Part shown: piece by piece, positions 25,884 through 34,020 of the stretch | Layout: each line of letters begins with the position of its first letter | Position numbering within the stretch: the stretch's first letter is position 1 | Source: a virus | DNA length: 64,000 nt | Reading direction: 5' to 3' (one strand) | Virus record (IMG/VR): IMGVR_UViG_3300006793_000017 | Span: 27,814 to 91,813 of that record | Program-made: the position numbers and the translations under genes | Notes under the pieces: model-generated | Told to the model about the DNA's origin: nothing | What the model saw: the letters and a program-made list of their open reading frames with translations, nothing else | The model's database searches: none

Positions 25884-27473
25884 ATGGCAAAGAGTTTAGA
25901 TGGCGTTCAGATTAAGAAGGCCCACAGCAAACAAAAATATACGTTAGAAGAAGTCAAGCACTTAGAGGCTTGTATGGATCCTATTACAGGACCTTTGTAT
26001 TTCTGCGAAAACTTTTTATCTATTCAACACCCAACAAAAGGCTCGATGAAGTTTGTTCCTTACGGATTTCAACGAGAGCTAATACAAGCATACGCAGAAA
26101 ATAGATACTGTGTTGCTATGTTACCAAGACAGATGGGTAAAACAACATGTGCTGCTGGATACTTATTATGGTATACTATGTTTACACCTGAAGCACAAGT
26201 ACTAATTGCTGCACACAAATATACAGGTGCGCAGGATATTATGAATAGATATAGATACGGTTATGAAACTTTGCCAGATTTTATTCGTGCAGGTATCTAC
26301 ACATACAACAGAAACACAATTGAATTTGATAACGGTAGTAGAATACAAGCAACTACCACAACAGAAGATACTGGACGTGGTAAATCACTTTCATTAATAT
26401 ACTGTGATGAGTTTGCATTTGTGCAACCCCCAGAGAAAGCCAAAGAGTTTTGGACTGCACTTTCTCCTACACTGTCAACAGGTGGTAAAGCGATTGTTAC
26501 AAGTACACCAAACTCAGACGAAGATCAGTTTGCTATGATTTGGACAGAAGCAAATAAAAAGTTTGACGATCATGGTAATGATATGGGAGTAGGTACTAAC
26601 GGATTTTTTCCTTACTTTGCTCCTTGGACAGAACATCCAGATAGAGATGACGACTGGGCAGCACAAGAAAAAGCAAAGATTGGTGACGAACGTTTTAGAC
26701 GTGAATTTGATTGTGAATTCTTAATCTTTGATGAAACACTTATTAATAGTGTTAAGTTGGCTGAACTAGAAGGATCAGAACCTGTTATGAATACAGGTCA
26801 AACACGCTGGTATAAGAAAATTAATCCTAAAGCAACATACTTAGTAAGTATGGATCCAAGTTTAGGTACAGGTGGTGACTATGGTGCTATTCAAATATTT
26901 GAAATGCCTAGTATGGAACAGGTAGGAGAATGGCGACATAATTTAACACCAATACAACAGCAAGTAAGAACATTAAGAGAAATATTACAGTACATTCAAA
27001 GCGAATGTGCAAATGGCGGTAATCCAAATCCTACTATATATTATAGTGTAGAAAACAATACCATTGGCGAAGCAGCACTTGTTGTTATTGCAGATATAGG
27101 CGAAGAAAACTTTAACGGCTTGTTCTTAAGTGAACCTATTAGAAAAGGACATGTTAGACGCTATAGGAAAGGATTTAACACTACACACAAAACAAAGATT
27201 ACTGCATGTAGCGGATTAAAGAACTTATTAGAAAAGAATAAGATGAAAATACACAGTAAACCGCTTATATCAGAGCTAAAAACATTCGTAGCACACGGTG
27301 TTGGGTACGGTGCAAAAACAGGTGAACATGACGATTTAGTGGCCGCAACGTTATTAATTGTACGTATGGCTAACGTATTATCTGATTGGGATCCTAAGAT
27401 TTACGATAAAATGACAGAAAGAATGACGGAAGATCAGTTCCCAATGCCGATCTTCGTAAGTACAGGATTTTGA
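25884..27473 (+). CDS. 17: Terminase large subunit, gp17
   Basis: A 529-residue packaging motor. The ATPase domain has Walker A LPRQMGKTT (80-88) and Walker B LIYCDEF (D175, E176). The C-terminal RNase-H-like nuclease has an acidic residue in VSMDPSLGTGGDYG (D324), YYSVENNTIGEA and a final HDDLVAATLL. Length and motif order match T4 gp17 (610 aa) and marine relatives. It pumps DNA into the prohead and cuts the concatemer. Expression starts from its own late promoter just after a terminator. Confidence 0.96.
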   Translation: MAKSLDGVQIKKAHSKQKYTLEEVKHLEACMDPITGPLYFCENFLSIQHPTKGSMKFVPYGFQRELIQAYAENRYCVAMLPRQMGKTTCAAGYLLWYTMFTPEAQVLIAAHKYTGAQDIMNRYRYGYETLPDFIRAGIYTYNRNTIEFDNGSRIQATTTTEDTGRGKSLSLIYCDEFAFVQPPEKAKEFWTALSPTLSTGGKAIVTSTPNSDEDQFAMIWTEANKKFDDHGNDMGVGTNGFFPYFAPWTEHPDRDDDWAAQEKAKIGDERFRREFDCEFLIFDETLINSVKLAELEGSEPVMNTGQTRWYKKINPKATYLVSMDPSLGTGGDYGAIQIFEMPSMEQVGEWRHNLTPIQQQVRTLREILQYIQSECANGGNPNPTIYYSVENNTIGEAALVVIADIGEENFNGLFLSEPIRKGHVRRYRKGFNTTHKTKITACSGLKNLLEKNKMKIHSKPLISELKTFVAHGVGYGAKTGEHDDLVAATLLIVRMANVLSDWDPKIYDKMTERMTEDQFPMPIFVSTGF

Positions 27474-27479
27474 TAAATA
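27472..27479 (+). promoter_or_regulatory. Late promoter after gp17
   Basis: GATAAATA overlapping the gp17 stop (TGATAAATA), then GTTAT and the ATG at 27485 (box-N5-ATG). Confidence 0.65.
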
Positions 27480-27484
27480 GTTAT

Positions 27485-29866
27485 ATGGACGCAACTAACA
27501 ACATAGCAACCGATCTGTTCTATAAAATTAGAAGCAGATTCAAAGGTTTAAAATTAGGAGATGCCGCTGGGTCAATTACTATAAACCCAGAGGAAGCCAG
27601 ATTCTTTGACTTCGATTATAATGAAGGAGATAAGAACATTGGACACGTGAGTATTAGTCTTGCTGAAGCAAATTCAATGAAAGTATACTTTTCAAATGGT
27701 ATTACTGAAGGCATGGATGATTCACAAAAAGACAATTGGTACGGATTTTTAAAAGAATTAAGAAAGTTTAGTAAGCGTCGACTACTAGCATTTGATACTA
27801 GAGACATTGCTAAAGACAATCTAGACCAAAGGGATTATGCATTCCTAAGTCAATATTCAAATCCTCAAGCAGATAATGACACTATAGTAAAACCAGTCGG
27901 AGAGAATAAAATGAACGAGAGCACCTTATACGGGACTAAGAAACAGAGCTTCCAAAAATTGGAAGATACAAGATTAATTATTAAGCACAGTAAAAAACTT
28001 GCTGATGATACAGAAATGAAGCCAGGTGATAGATCAAGAAATATTGCTGCTTTGTTTGTTGAAAACCAAGAAGGTGAAAGATTTAAATATCCTTTCATTC
28101 ACTTAGCAGGCGCAAGAGCTATGCAAAGACACGTTGCAAATGGTGGTGCTCCATATGATGCAATTGGTGAAAGCATTATTAAAATGAGTGAAGAGATTGC
28201 ACAATTAAAAAGTTTCACAGGCTATGTTGTACGTAACGACTTAATGAACTCCGACACAAATTCAGTTGTTGAACGTAGCAAAGGCCAACTTGATTCCCTT
28301 AGAGAAAGAATTGCAAAAATGTCTAAACAGGCTCACTACGAATCATATGTAGAAAGTTTCCAGGCACCAGAGGCAATGGAAGTTCCAGATGATGTAATGG
28401 AGCAATTTAAAGATCAATTTACAGTAAGAAATTTTAAAGAAGATTTAACATCAGTATTTCCTGTACTATACAGACTAATGAAAGAAGATGAAATTGTAGG
28501 CTATGACGACATAGTCGAAATGACAAAAACTGAATCAGACAAGTATCATTGTAAGGATTGTGGAGATGTAATGCACAAACCTACAACCGATTGTGATCAT
28601 GACTCACACGATGAGAATGGAGGACATTGGGTTGATGATAATGGTAACGGCATACATGACATGGATGAATCTAGTGATCCGTTTGCAGCATTTGAAAATT
28701 GGGCAATGGCATTAGGTGAAGATTCACCACTTACAGCAGGCAGCGACGAAGAAATTAAAGAGGCAGTTGCAAGTCTAAATGAATTAGTAAGCCAAGACTT
28801 TCCAGTAGGCGTAGATGGCACAAATGCTATTCAAAGTTTAAAAGGTATTATCGAAGACAACAGACTGTTTAACGATATTAAAATGAAGGCAAAGGAAGAT
28901 CCAAACGGCGATGCTCGTCCACTTGTTAAAGCATGGGTAGAAGAACATGCACCTGAGCAACTAGAAGCATTAGACTTTGGTGATATGGTTGATGAGCCAG
29001 CAGTAAGTGCTGATCAAGCAGAGCCACAACAAGAAGGTTTTATGCCAGACGAGTTCGAAGGCGAGTTTGAATGGGAAGGAACAGGCGATGACGGCGAAAT
29101 GACACCTTGCACTGTATCGTATAAAGCAAGTATTGAAGGCGATGACGGACCAGTAAGAATTGTAGTTGATCCTAAATCAATATCACTTGATTGCCAAATG
29201 GACGGTAACAGTAAATTAGGTTTTGATGCTGACATGGATCTTGAAATGCAAGACATGGACGAGTTAATGGCAGCATGTCAAGAGGACGCACAAGAAACAT
29301 ACGATAACGCAGATCATAAACAACACGAAGGAACACAAAAAGAAGGTAGAGTAAGTGATGCGTTAATTGGTGCTGAAGAAATTTTAGGTGACTTTACAGA
29401 CGAAGATCACAAATTAAAAATGCCAAAAGACAAAGTTAAAGATGCAATTAGAAATGGCAAGTATGACGCAGCTGATGCTATGTTTGCAATTGATATAGTT
29501 GACACAGACTTTGATGACGAAGGCAATCATATTGAAAAACAAGATGAGCCAGATTTTGGCGAAGGCAACAAGTTTTCAGGCGCAATGGATAAAGCCAAAA
29601 AAGCTGGTAAAAAGTCTTTCGAAGTTGATGGCAAGTCATATGATATTAACGAAGTAGCACAATTTATTGTAAGCATGTACGATAGACAAAGTGGTACTTT
29701 TCCAAAAGGTCCAGAAGGTGTTGCTACTATGGTAGACAAGAAGTTCGGCGAACATGCAGGACAAGTTGCTCGTAAAATGGTAGAGCGTATGGCACCGGCA
29801 CAAGAGCAAGGCGCAGAAGAAATCGAAGAACTCGAAAGAATCAAAACCTTAGCTGGTGCTTACTAA
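27485..29866 (+). CDS. Large acidic protein with EF-hand loop and Cys/His cluster
   Basis: A 793-residue protein. Residues up to ~330 contain KHSKKLADDTEMKPGDRSRNIAALFVEN and RYPFIHLAGARAMQRHVANGG-like text (the protein has FKYPFIHLAGARAMQRH), a recurring marine-phage domain I cannot name. Next comes a Cys/His cluster (CKDCGDVMHKPTTDCDHD), then a textbook EF-hand loop DDNGNGIHDMDE (nt 28634-28669). The C-terminal half is strongly acidic, with a final AQFIVSMYDRQSGTFPKGPEGV domain. The ATG at 27485 is chosen because the late box abuts it; an in-frame TTG 15 bases earlier would lie inside the box. Function unknown. Confidence 0.8.
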   Translation: MDATNNIATDLFYKIRSRFKGLKLGDAAGSITINPEEARFFDFDYNEGDKNIGHVSISLAEANSMKVYFSNGITEGMDDSQKDNWYGFLKELRKFSKRRLLAFDTRDIAKDNLDQRDYAFLSQYSNPQADNDTIVKPVGENKMNESTLYGTKKQSFQKLEDTRLIIKHSKKLADDTEMKPGDRSRNIAALFVENQEGERFKYPFIHLAGARAMQRHVANGGAPYDAIGESIIKMSEEIAQLKSFTGYVVRNDLMNSDTNSVVERSKGQLDSLRERIAKMSKQAHYESYVESFQAPEAMEVPDDVMEQFKDQFTVRNFKEDLTSVFPVLYRLMKEDEIVGYDDIVEMTKTESDKYHCKDCGDVMHKPTTDCDHDSHDENGGHWVDDNGNGIHDMDESSDPFAAFENWAMALGEDSPLTAGSDEEIKEAVASLNELVSQDFPVGVDGTNAIQSLKGIIEDNRLFNDIKMKAKEDPNGDARPLVKAWVEEHAPEQLEALDFGDMVDEPAVSADQAEPQQEGFMPDEFEGEFEWEGTGDDGEMTPCTVSYKASIEGDDGPVRIVVDPKSISLDCQMDGNSKLGFDADMDLEMQDMDELMAACQEDAQETYDNADHKQHEGTQKEGRVSDALIGAEEILGDFTDEDHKLKMPKDKVKDAIRNGKYDAADAMFAIDIVDTDFDDEGNHIEKQDEPDFGEGNKFSGAMDKAKKAGKKSFEVDGKSYDINEVAQFIVSMYDRQSGTFPKGPEGVATMVDKKFGEHAGQVARKMVERMAPAQEQGAEEIEELERIKTLAGAY

Positions 29867-29870
29867 AAGA

Positions 29871-29878
29871 CTTAAATA
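29871..29878 (+). promoter_or_regulatory. Possible late promoter
   Basis: CTTAAATA, a weaker match, 22 bases before the ATG of the next gene. The leader carries the ribosome site CGGAGA. Confidence 0.4.
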
Positions 29879-29900
29879 ATACTCATTAACGGAGACTAAT

Positions 29901-30137
29901 ATGTTTAACTGGATTAAAAAGCTATTCACTTCATCAGAAGCTCCCAAAGCAGAACCTTTGGTACTAAAGAACGAAGTGAAAGAAAAGGCCCCAGCGAAAG
30001 CTAAGAAACTAACTAAAGCTGAGTTATCAAAAATGACAAAAGCTAAGTTAGAAGAAATAGGTAGAGACAACGGCATTGAATTAGATAGAAGGCTGACTAA
30101 AGCAAAGCTAGTTGCTCAATTACACAAGGCACTATAA
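29901..30137 (+). CDS. Small basic protein with SAP/HeH-like C-terminus
   Basis: A 78-residue protein. After MFNWIKKLFTSSEAP and a Lys/Ala/Pro linker comes LSKMTKAKLEEIGRDNGIELDRRLTKAKLVAQL, a helix-extended-loop-helix of the SAP/HeH/Rho-N kind often used to bind nucleic acid. It lies between the large acidic protein and a terminator. DNA binding is inferred from the motif only. Confidence 0.75.
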   Translation: MFNWIKKLFTSSEAPKAEPLVLKNEVKEKAPAKAKKLTKAELSKMTKAKLEEIGRDNGIELDRRLTKAKLVAQLHKAL

Positions 30138-30160
30138 CAACAAAAAGTTATAATCTAAGT

Positions 30161-30187
30161 AAGGAGGCTACGGTCTCCTTTCTTTTT
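30161..30187 (+). terminator. Terminator before gp32 promoter
   Basis: AAGGAG (30161-30166), eight-base loop, CTCCTT (30175-30180), then TCTTTTT. A short stem but a clear T tract; it closes the packaging operon. Confidence 0.7.
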
Positions 30188-30221
30188 GGCTGAATAAAAC
30201 CACATTTAGTTAAAATAACAG

Positions 30222-30250
30222 TTGACAAGATAAATAAAGTTGCATATAAT
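30222..30250 (+). promoter_or_regulatory. Perfect-consensus sigma70 promoter for gp32
   Basis: TTGACA (30222-30227), exactly 17 bases, TATAAT (30245-30250). It should be read by unmodified host polymerase. The ATG is 58 bases on, behind the ribosome site AGGAGG. Confidence 0.9.
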
Positions 30251-30307
30251 ATAACATATGCTTAGGCATGAAAGTGAAAACATATAACAAGGCTATAGGA
30301 GGCACAA

Positions 30308-31315
30308 ATGGCATCACTCGCAGAAATAAGGGCTAAACTACAAGAGTCCAACAATCGTAACACTGGAAATTCTTCCGGTGGAGACAACGCAATTTACCCA
30401 CATTGGAATATGCAAGAAGGCAAAGAAGCAGTAATTCGTTTCTTACCTGACGCAGATCAATCTAATACGTTCTTTTGGGCAGAACGTGCAATGATTAAAC
30501 TTCCGTTTGCTGGAGTAAAAGGCGACACTGACTCACGTCAGGTTATTGTACAAGTTCCATGTATGGAAATGTATAATGATGGAACACCATGTCCGATCTT
30601 ATCAGAAGTTCGACCATGGTTTAAAGATAAATCTTTAGAAGATATGGGACGTAAGTATTGGAAAAAACGTTCGTATGTATTCCAAGGGTTTGTTACTGAA
30701 GACCCGCTAAACGAAGAAAGTTCTCCGGAAAACCCAATCCGTAGATTTATTATTGGACCACAGATCTTCCAGATCATTAAAGGTGCATTAATGGATCCTG
30801 AACTAGAAGAACTGCCAACAGATTATATGCGTGGCGTTGACTTTAGAGTTAAGAAAACTTCTAAAGGTGGCTATGCAGACTATTCTACATCATCTTGGTC
30901 ACGTAAAGAACGTGCATTAGATGACGCTGAAAAGGCAGCAATCGAAACGCATGGTCTTTACAACATGTCAGATTTCCTTCCAAAGAAACCTGGTGAGGTT
31001 GAGTTAAAGGTTATGAAAGAGATGTTCGAAGCGTCAGTAGACGGTGAGGCATATGATATGGACCGTTGGGGTCAGTACTTTAAGCCAGCAGGTATGGCGT
31101 CACGTACTGGAGATCCTAACAAGGCATATACTCCAACAACACCAGCGGCTCCGGCAACACCGGCAGCAACTCCTGCAACTCCAGCACCTGAAGCGGCTCC
31201 GGCAGCACCAGCGGCTGAGCCAGTAGCAGAAGCGGCACCAGCAGGTGAAGGCGATGGTTCTAACAGAGCGCAAGACATTCTTGCAATGATTAGAAGTAGA
31301 AACGCTAGTAACTAA
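30308..31315 (+). CDS. 32: Single-stranded DNA-binding protein, gp32
   Basis: A 335-residue protein. The N-terminus (MASLAEIRAKLQE) is followed by the oligonucleotide-binding core, with YPHWNMQEGKEAVIRFLPDAD, FAGVKGDTDSRQVIVQVPCMEMYNDGTPCPIL and RRFIIGPQIFQIIKGAL, as in T4-type gp32. The Cys pair in CMEMYNDGTPC may serve metal binding. The C-terminus differs from T4: instead of an acidic tail there is a long Ala/Pro linker (PATPAATPATPAPEAAP) and a short end helix AQDILAMIRSRN. gp32 coats replicating DNA and works with UvsX, UvsY, gp41 and gp61, all encoded here. Confidence 0.93.
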   Translation: MASLAEIRAKLQESNNRNTGNSSGGDNAIYPHWNMQEGKEAVIRFLPDADQSNTFFWAERAMIKLPFAGVKGDTDSRQVIVQVPCMEMYNDGTPCPILSEVRPWFKDKSLEDMGRKYWKKRSYVFQGFVTEDPLNEESSPENPIRRFIIGPQIFQIIKGALMDPELEELPTDYMRGVDFRVKKTSKGGYADYSTSSWSRKERALDDAEKAAIETHGLYNMSDFLPKKPGEVELKVMKEMFEASVDGEAYDMDRWGQYFKPAGMASRTGDPNKAYTPTTPAAPATPAATPATPAPEAAPAAPAAEPVAEAAPAGEGDGSNRAQDILAMIRSRNASN

Positions 31316-31322
31316 TTGTGTA

Positions 31323-31374
31323 TGTGGAAGTTCCGGCTAAAATCTCCGTTCGGTAACCAGCGAGATCTTCCACA
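31323..31374 (+). ncRNA. Structured leader between gp32 and uvsX
   Basis: TGTGGAAG (31323-31330) pairs perfectly with CTTCCACA (31367-31374). Directly inside, ATCTC (31342-31346) pairs with GAGAT (31362-31366), leaving an 11-base bulge on the 5' side and a 15-base apical loop. No run of T follows, so it is not a standard terminator. It ends 29 bases before the uvsX ATG. It could be a processing site, a translational control element or a partial attenuator. Confidence 0.55.
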
Positions 31375-31403
31375 CCACACTTTAACACATAGGAAAGGTA
31401 ATT

Positions 31404-32477
31404 ATGGCGAAAGCATTTGATATAAGTAAATTCAGAAAGACAATCACTAAGAGCATTGACGGACTTGGTATTGGCTTTAATGATCCAACTGATTGGGTCA
31501 GCACAGGAAACTATGCACTAAACTATCTTGTAAGTGGTGACTTTAATAAAGGTGTTCCACTTGGTAAGGTAACAGTGTTTGCAGGTGAATCAGGTAGTGG
31601 TAAGAGTTACTTCTGTTCAGCAAACATTGTAAAGGCTGCACAAGAACAAGGCATCTTTGTAGTTCTTATTGACTCAGAGAACGCACTTGACGAAGCGTGG
31701 CTACAAGCACTTGACGTAGATACTTCAGAAGATAAACTACTTAAACTTAACATGTCAATGATTGATGACGTTGCTAAAACAGTATCAGAGTTCATGAAAG
31801 AATATCGTGATATGACTGAAGAAGAACGTCCTAAAGTATTATTTGTAATTGATTCGTTAGGTATGTTATTAACACCTACTGACGTTGACCAATTCCAAAA
31901 AGGTGATATGAAAGGTGACATGGGTCGTAAGCCTAAGGCATTGACTGCACTTGTTCGTAACACAGTTAACATGATTGGTAGTTACAATGTAGGTATGGTA
32001 TGTACTAACCACACGTATGCATCACAGGATATGTTTGATCCAGATGATAAGATTAGCGGTGGACAAGGGTTTGTATATGCTTCTAGTATTGTTGTAGCTA
32101 TTAAGAAACTTAAACTTAAAGTAGACGCAGACGGTAACAAAACTTCACAAGTACATGGTATTAGAGCAGCGTGTAAGGTAATGAAAACACGTTACAACAA
32201 ACCATTTGAAAGTGTACAAGTTGAAATACCATACGAAACAGGCATGGATCCACACAGTGGGTTGATTGAATTGTTCGAAGCAAAAGGATATCTTAAAAAG
32301 TCAGGTAATAGACTTGAGTATACAAGTCCAGCAACTGGCGAAGTTATGCTAGAATATCGAAAAGCATGGACTGGAGATAAATTACAGATAATTATGGACG
32401 ATATCATAAATACACCTGTAACAGAGACACCTGTCGAGGTCGACGAGGAAGTCTTCGAAGAACAACCAACTGAATAA
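31404..32477 (+). CDS. uvsX: Recombinase UvsX (RecA family)
   Basis: A 357-residue strand-exchange protein. Walker A is GESGSGKS (61-68), with the Walker B region VLFVIDSLGML, NMIGSYNVGMVCTNHTY and KISGGQGFVYASSIVV, all as in T4 UvsX. The C-terminus is acidic (VEVDEEVFEEQPTE), as in RecA-type proteins. It drives recombination-dependent replication with gp32 and UvsY. A short hairpin leader and ribosome site AGGAAAGG precede it. Confidence 0.95.
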   Translation: MAKAFDISKFRKTITKSIDGLGIGFNDPTDWVSTGNYALNYLVSGDFNKGVPLGKVTVFAGESGSGKSYFCSANIVKAAQEQGIFVVLIDSENALDEAWLQALDVDTSEDKLLKLNMSMIDDVAKTVSEFMKEYRDMTEEERPKVLFVIDSLGMLLTPTDVDQFQKGDMKGDMGRKPKALTALVRNTVNMIGSYNVGMVCTNHTYASQDMFDPDDKISGGQGFVYASSIVVAIKKLKLKVDADGNKTSQVHGIRAACKVMKTRYNKPFESVQVEIPYETGMDPHSGLIELFEAKGYLKKSGNRLEYTSPATGEVMLEYRKAWTGDKLQIIMDDIINTPVTETPVEVDEEVFEEQPTE

Positions 32478-32491
32478 TGGAGTAGAAATCT

Positions 32492-32746
32492 ATGCAATCT
32501 GATCTTATTGCTGACATTTGGAACGTAGTGTCAGAACATGTTCCTGAGAAGGAAAAACAAGAAGTAGCAAAAAACTTTGTTACTGCTTTAGTGGACCACG
32601 GAGTATCTGAAATTGCAATCAACGAACTCTTTGGTATTGACACATACTTGGATACTGCAATTGAGTATGTAACTGAAGACGAAGATGACGGCGACACTAA
32701 TTACGATGAAGACGTCGAAGATGCAATTTGGGACGATGAGGATTAA
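32492..32746 (+). CDS. Small acidic protein between uvsX and uvsY
   Basis: An 84-residue protein: DLIADIWNVVSEHVPEKEKQ, then VTALVDHGVSEIAINELFGID, ending in an extremely acidic tail (TEDEDDGDTNYDEDVEDAIWDDED across two stretches). Proteins of this layout are conserved beside uvsX/uvsY in marine T4-like phages. The acid tail suggests binding to a basic partner or DNA mimicry. Function not established. Confidence 0.8.
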   Translation: MQSDLIADIWNVVSEHVPEKEKQEVAKNFVTALVDHGVSEIAINELFGIDTYLDTAIEYVTEDEDDGDTNYDEDVEDAIWDDED

Positions 32747-33202
32747 ATGAACTGGTACGATCAAGTTTCTAAAGATATTTCGAAGATACCTGCCGCTGTG
32801 CAGTACTACGAAGCAGAATTATTACAGGCTAAAAAAGAAACAAATGTTGTTGGACGTCTTGAAAAAGCATCAGCACAAATGCCTGCAATTGTAGAAACTA
32901 GATTTGGTCAGTTACAAGAGATCGAAGCAATACTCGAATATTTAAACATTGAGCTTCGCCGTTTACGTAGCACACACTTTAGAAAATATGTTGAAAATTA
33001 TCAACGTCAATTAAGTTCTAGAGATGCTGAAAAATTTGTAGATGGCGAAGCTGATGTTGTAGACTTTGAAAAAATTATTAACGAGTTTGCATTATTACGT
33101 AATAAATGGCTAGGCATTATCAAAGGACTAGACATTAAACAATGGCAAGTATCTAATATCGTCAAACTAAGAACAGCTGGTTTGGACGACGCAACCATTT
33201 AA
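32747..33202 (+). CDS. uvsY: Recombination mediator UvsY
   Basis: A 151-residue helical protein immediately after the acidic gene. YYEAELLQAKKE, MPAIVETRFGQLQEIEAILEYLN and YQRQLSSRDAEKFVDGE followed by RNKWLGIIKGLDIKQWQVSNIVKLRTAGLDDATI form the conserved UvsY pattern of marine T4-like phages. UvsY loads UvsX onto gp32-coated DNA. The order 32-uvsX-x-uvsY suggests one recombination operon. Confidence 0.85.
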   Translation: MNWYDQVSKDISKIPAAVQYYEAELLQAKKETNVVGRLEKASAQMPAIVETRFGQLQEIEAILEYLNIELRRLRSTHFRKYVENYQRQLSSRDAEKFVDGEADVVDFEKIINEFALLRNKWLGIIKGLDIKQWQVSNIVKLRTAGLDDATI

Positions 33203-33224
33203 TTTTCTTTACATAAACTGCGCA

Positions 33225-33232
33225 TATAAATA
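33225..33232 (+). promoter_or_regulatory. Consensus late promoter heading the sugar block
   Basis: TATAAATA, identical to the T4 late box, then CTAGT and the ATG at 33238 (box-N5-ATG). Confidence 0.8.
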
Positions 33233-33237
33233 CTAGT

Positions 33238-34020
33238 ATGAAAAGAATCGTACTAGTAACAGGCGGGTTTGATCCCTTACACAGTGGGCATATAGCCTAT
33301 TTCAAAGCAGCCAAAGAACTTGGTAACGAGTTATGGGTTGGTGTTAACAGTGACGAATGGTTAACAAACAAAAAAGGCATGCCGTTTATGCCTGTACAAG
33401 AAAGAATTGCTATTATTAAAGAACTTGCTGTAGTAGACAATGTTATTACATTTGATGATGATAAGGAAGGATCTGCATGTGGTGCAATAGAAGTAGCACT
33501 TAAAACATCTGAAACAATGCATGACATGATAGTGTTTGCTAATGGCGGTGATAGAGGTGAAGGCAATTCACCAGAAGTAACAAAATTTGCTGACAACAAA
33601 AGAGTAGAATTTAAATTTGGTGTTGGCGGAACAGACAAAAAGAACAGTTCAAGTTGGATTTTAGGAGAATGGAAAACACCTAAAACAAAACGCAAATGGG
33701 GTTGGTATAGAGTATTAGATCATCAACCTGAAAACAATTTTAAAATTAAAGAATTAGTAATTGAGCCAGGTGCATGTCTTTCTGATCAAAGACACTTTCA
33801 AAGATCAGAACATTGGTATGTACTAAAAGGCAAAGTTAAAATGCAAACAGAGTGGAACAACATTAGTGATACTGTAGAGCTTTTACCCTTAACAAAAGGA
33901 TATGATATTTCAGTAGGTACTTGGCATAAAGCAAGTAACCCCACAGATGATTTAACACACATACTAGAAGTTCAATACGGGGAAGCCTGTGTTGAAGAGG
34001 ATATTGAAAGACGTGACTAA
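33238..34020 (+). CDS. Fusion: nucleotidyltransferase (HldE/RfaE-C type) and sugar-phosphate cupin
   Basis: A 260-residue two-domain protein. Residues 1-130 are a cytidylyltransferase-fold domain: IVLVTGGFDPLHSGHIAYF with HxGH at 15-18 and VGVNSDEWLTNKKG, as in ADP-heptose or glycerol-phosphate nucleotidyltransferases. Residues ~140-255 are a cupin like type II mannose-6-phosphate isomerases: GWYRVLDHQ, SDQRHFQRSEHWYVLKG, GTWHKASNP. The pair would isomerise or bind and then activate a sugar phosphate. It is the first gene of the long sugar operon. The substrate is unknown. Confidence 0.82.
   Translation: MKRIVLVTGGFDPLHSGHIAYFKAAKELGNELWVGVNSDEWLTNKKGMPFMPVQERIAIIKELAVVDNVITFDDDKEGSACGAIEVALKTSETMHDMIVFANGGDRGEGNSPEVTKFADNKRVEFKFGVGGTDKKNSSSWILGEWKTPKTKRKWGWYRVLDHQPENNFKIKELVIEPGACLSDQRHFQRSEHWYVLKGKVKMQTEWNNISDTVELLPLTKGYDISVGTWHKASNPTDDLTHILEVQYGEACVEEDIERRD

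Noticed and set aside
27470-27484. TTG start for the large acidic protein at 27470
   Set aside because: It would lie inside the GATAAATA promoter box; the ATG at 27485 has the standard spacing.
31072-31278. Ala/Gly-rich minus-strand frame inside gp32
   Set aside because: A mirror of the Ala/Pro linker codons (GCA/CCA) of gp32, not a gene.
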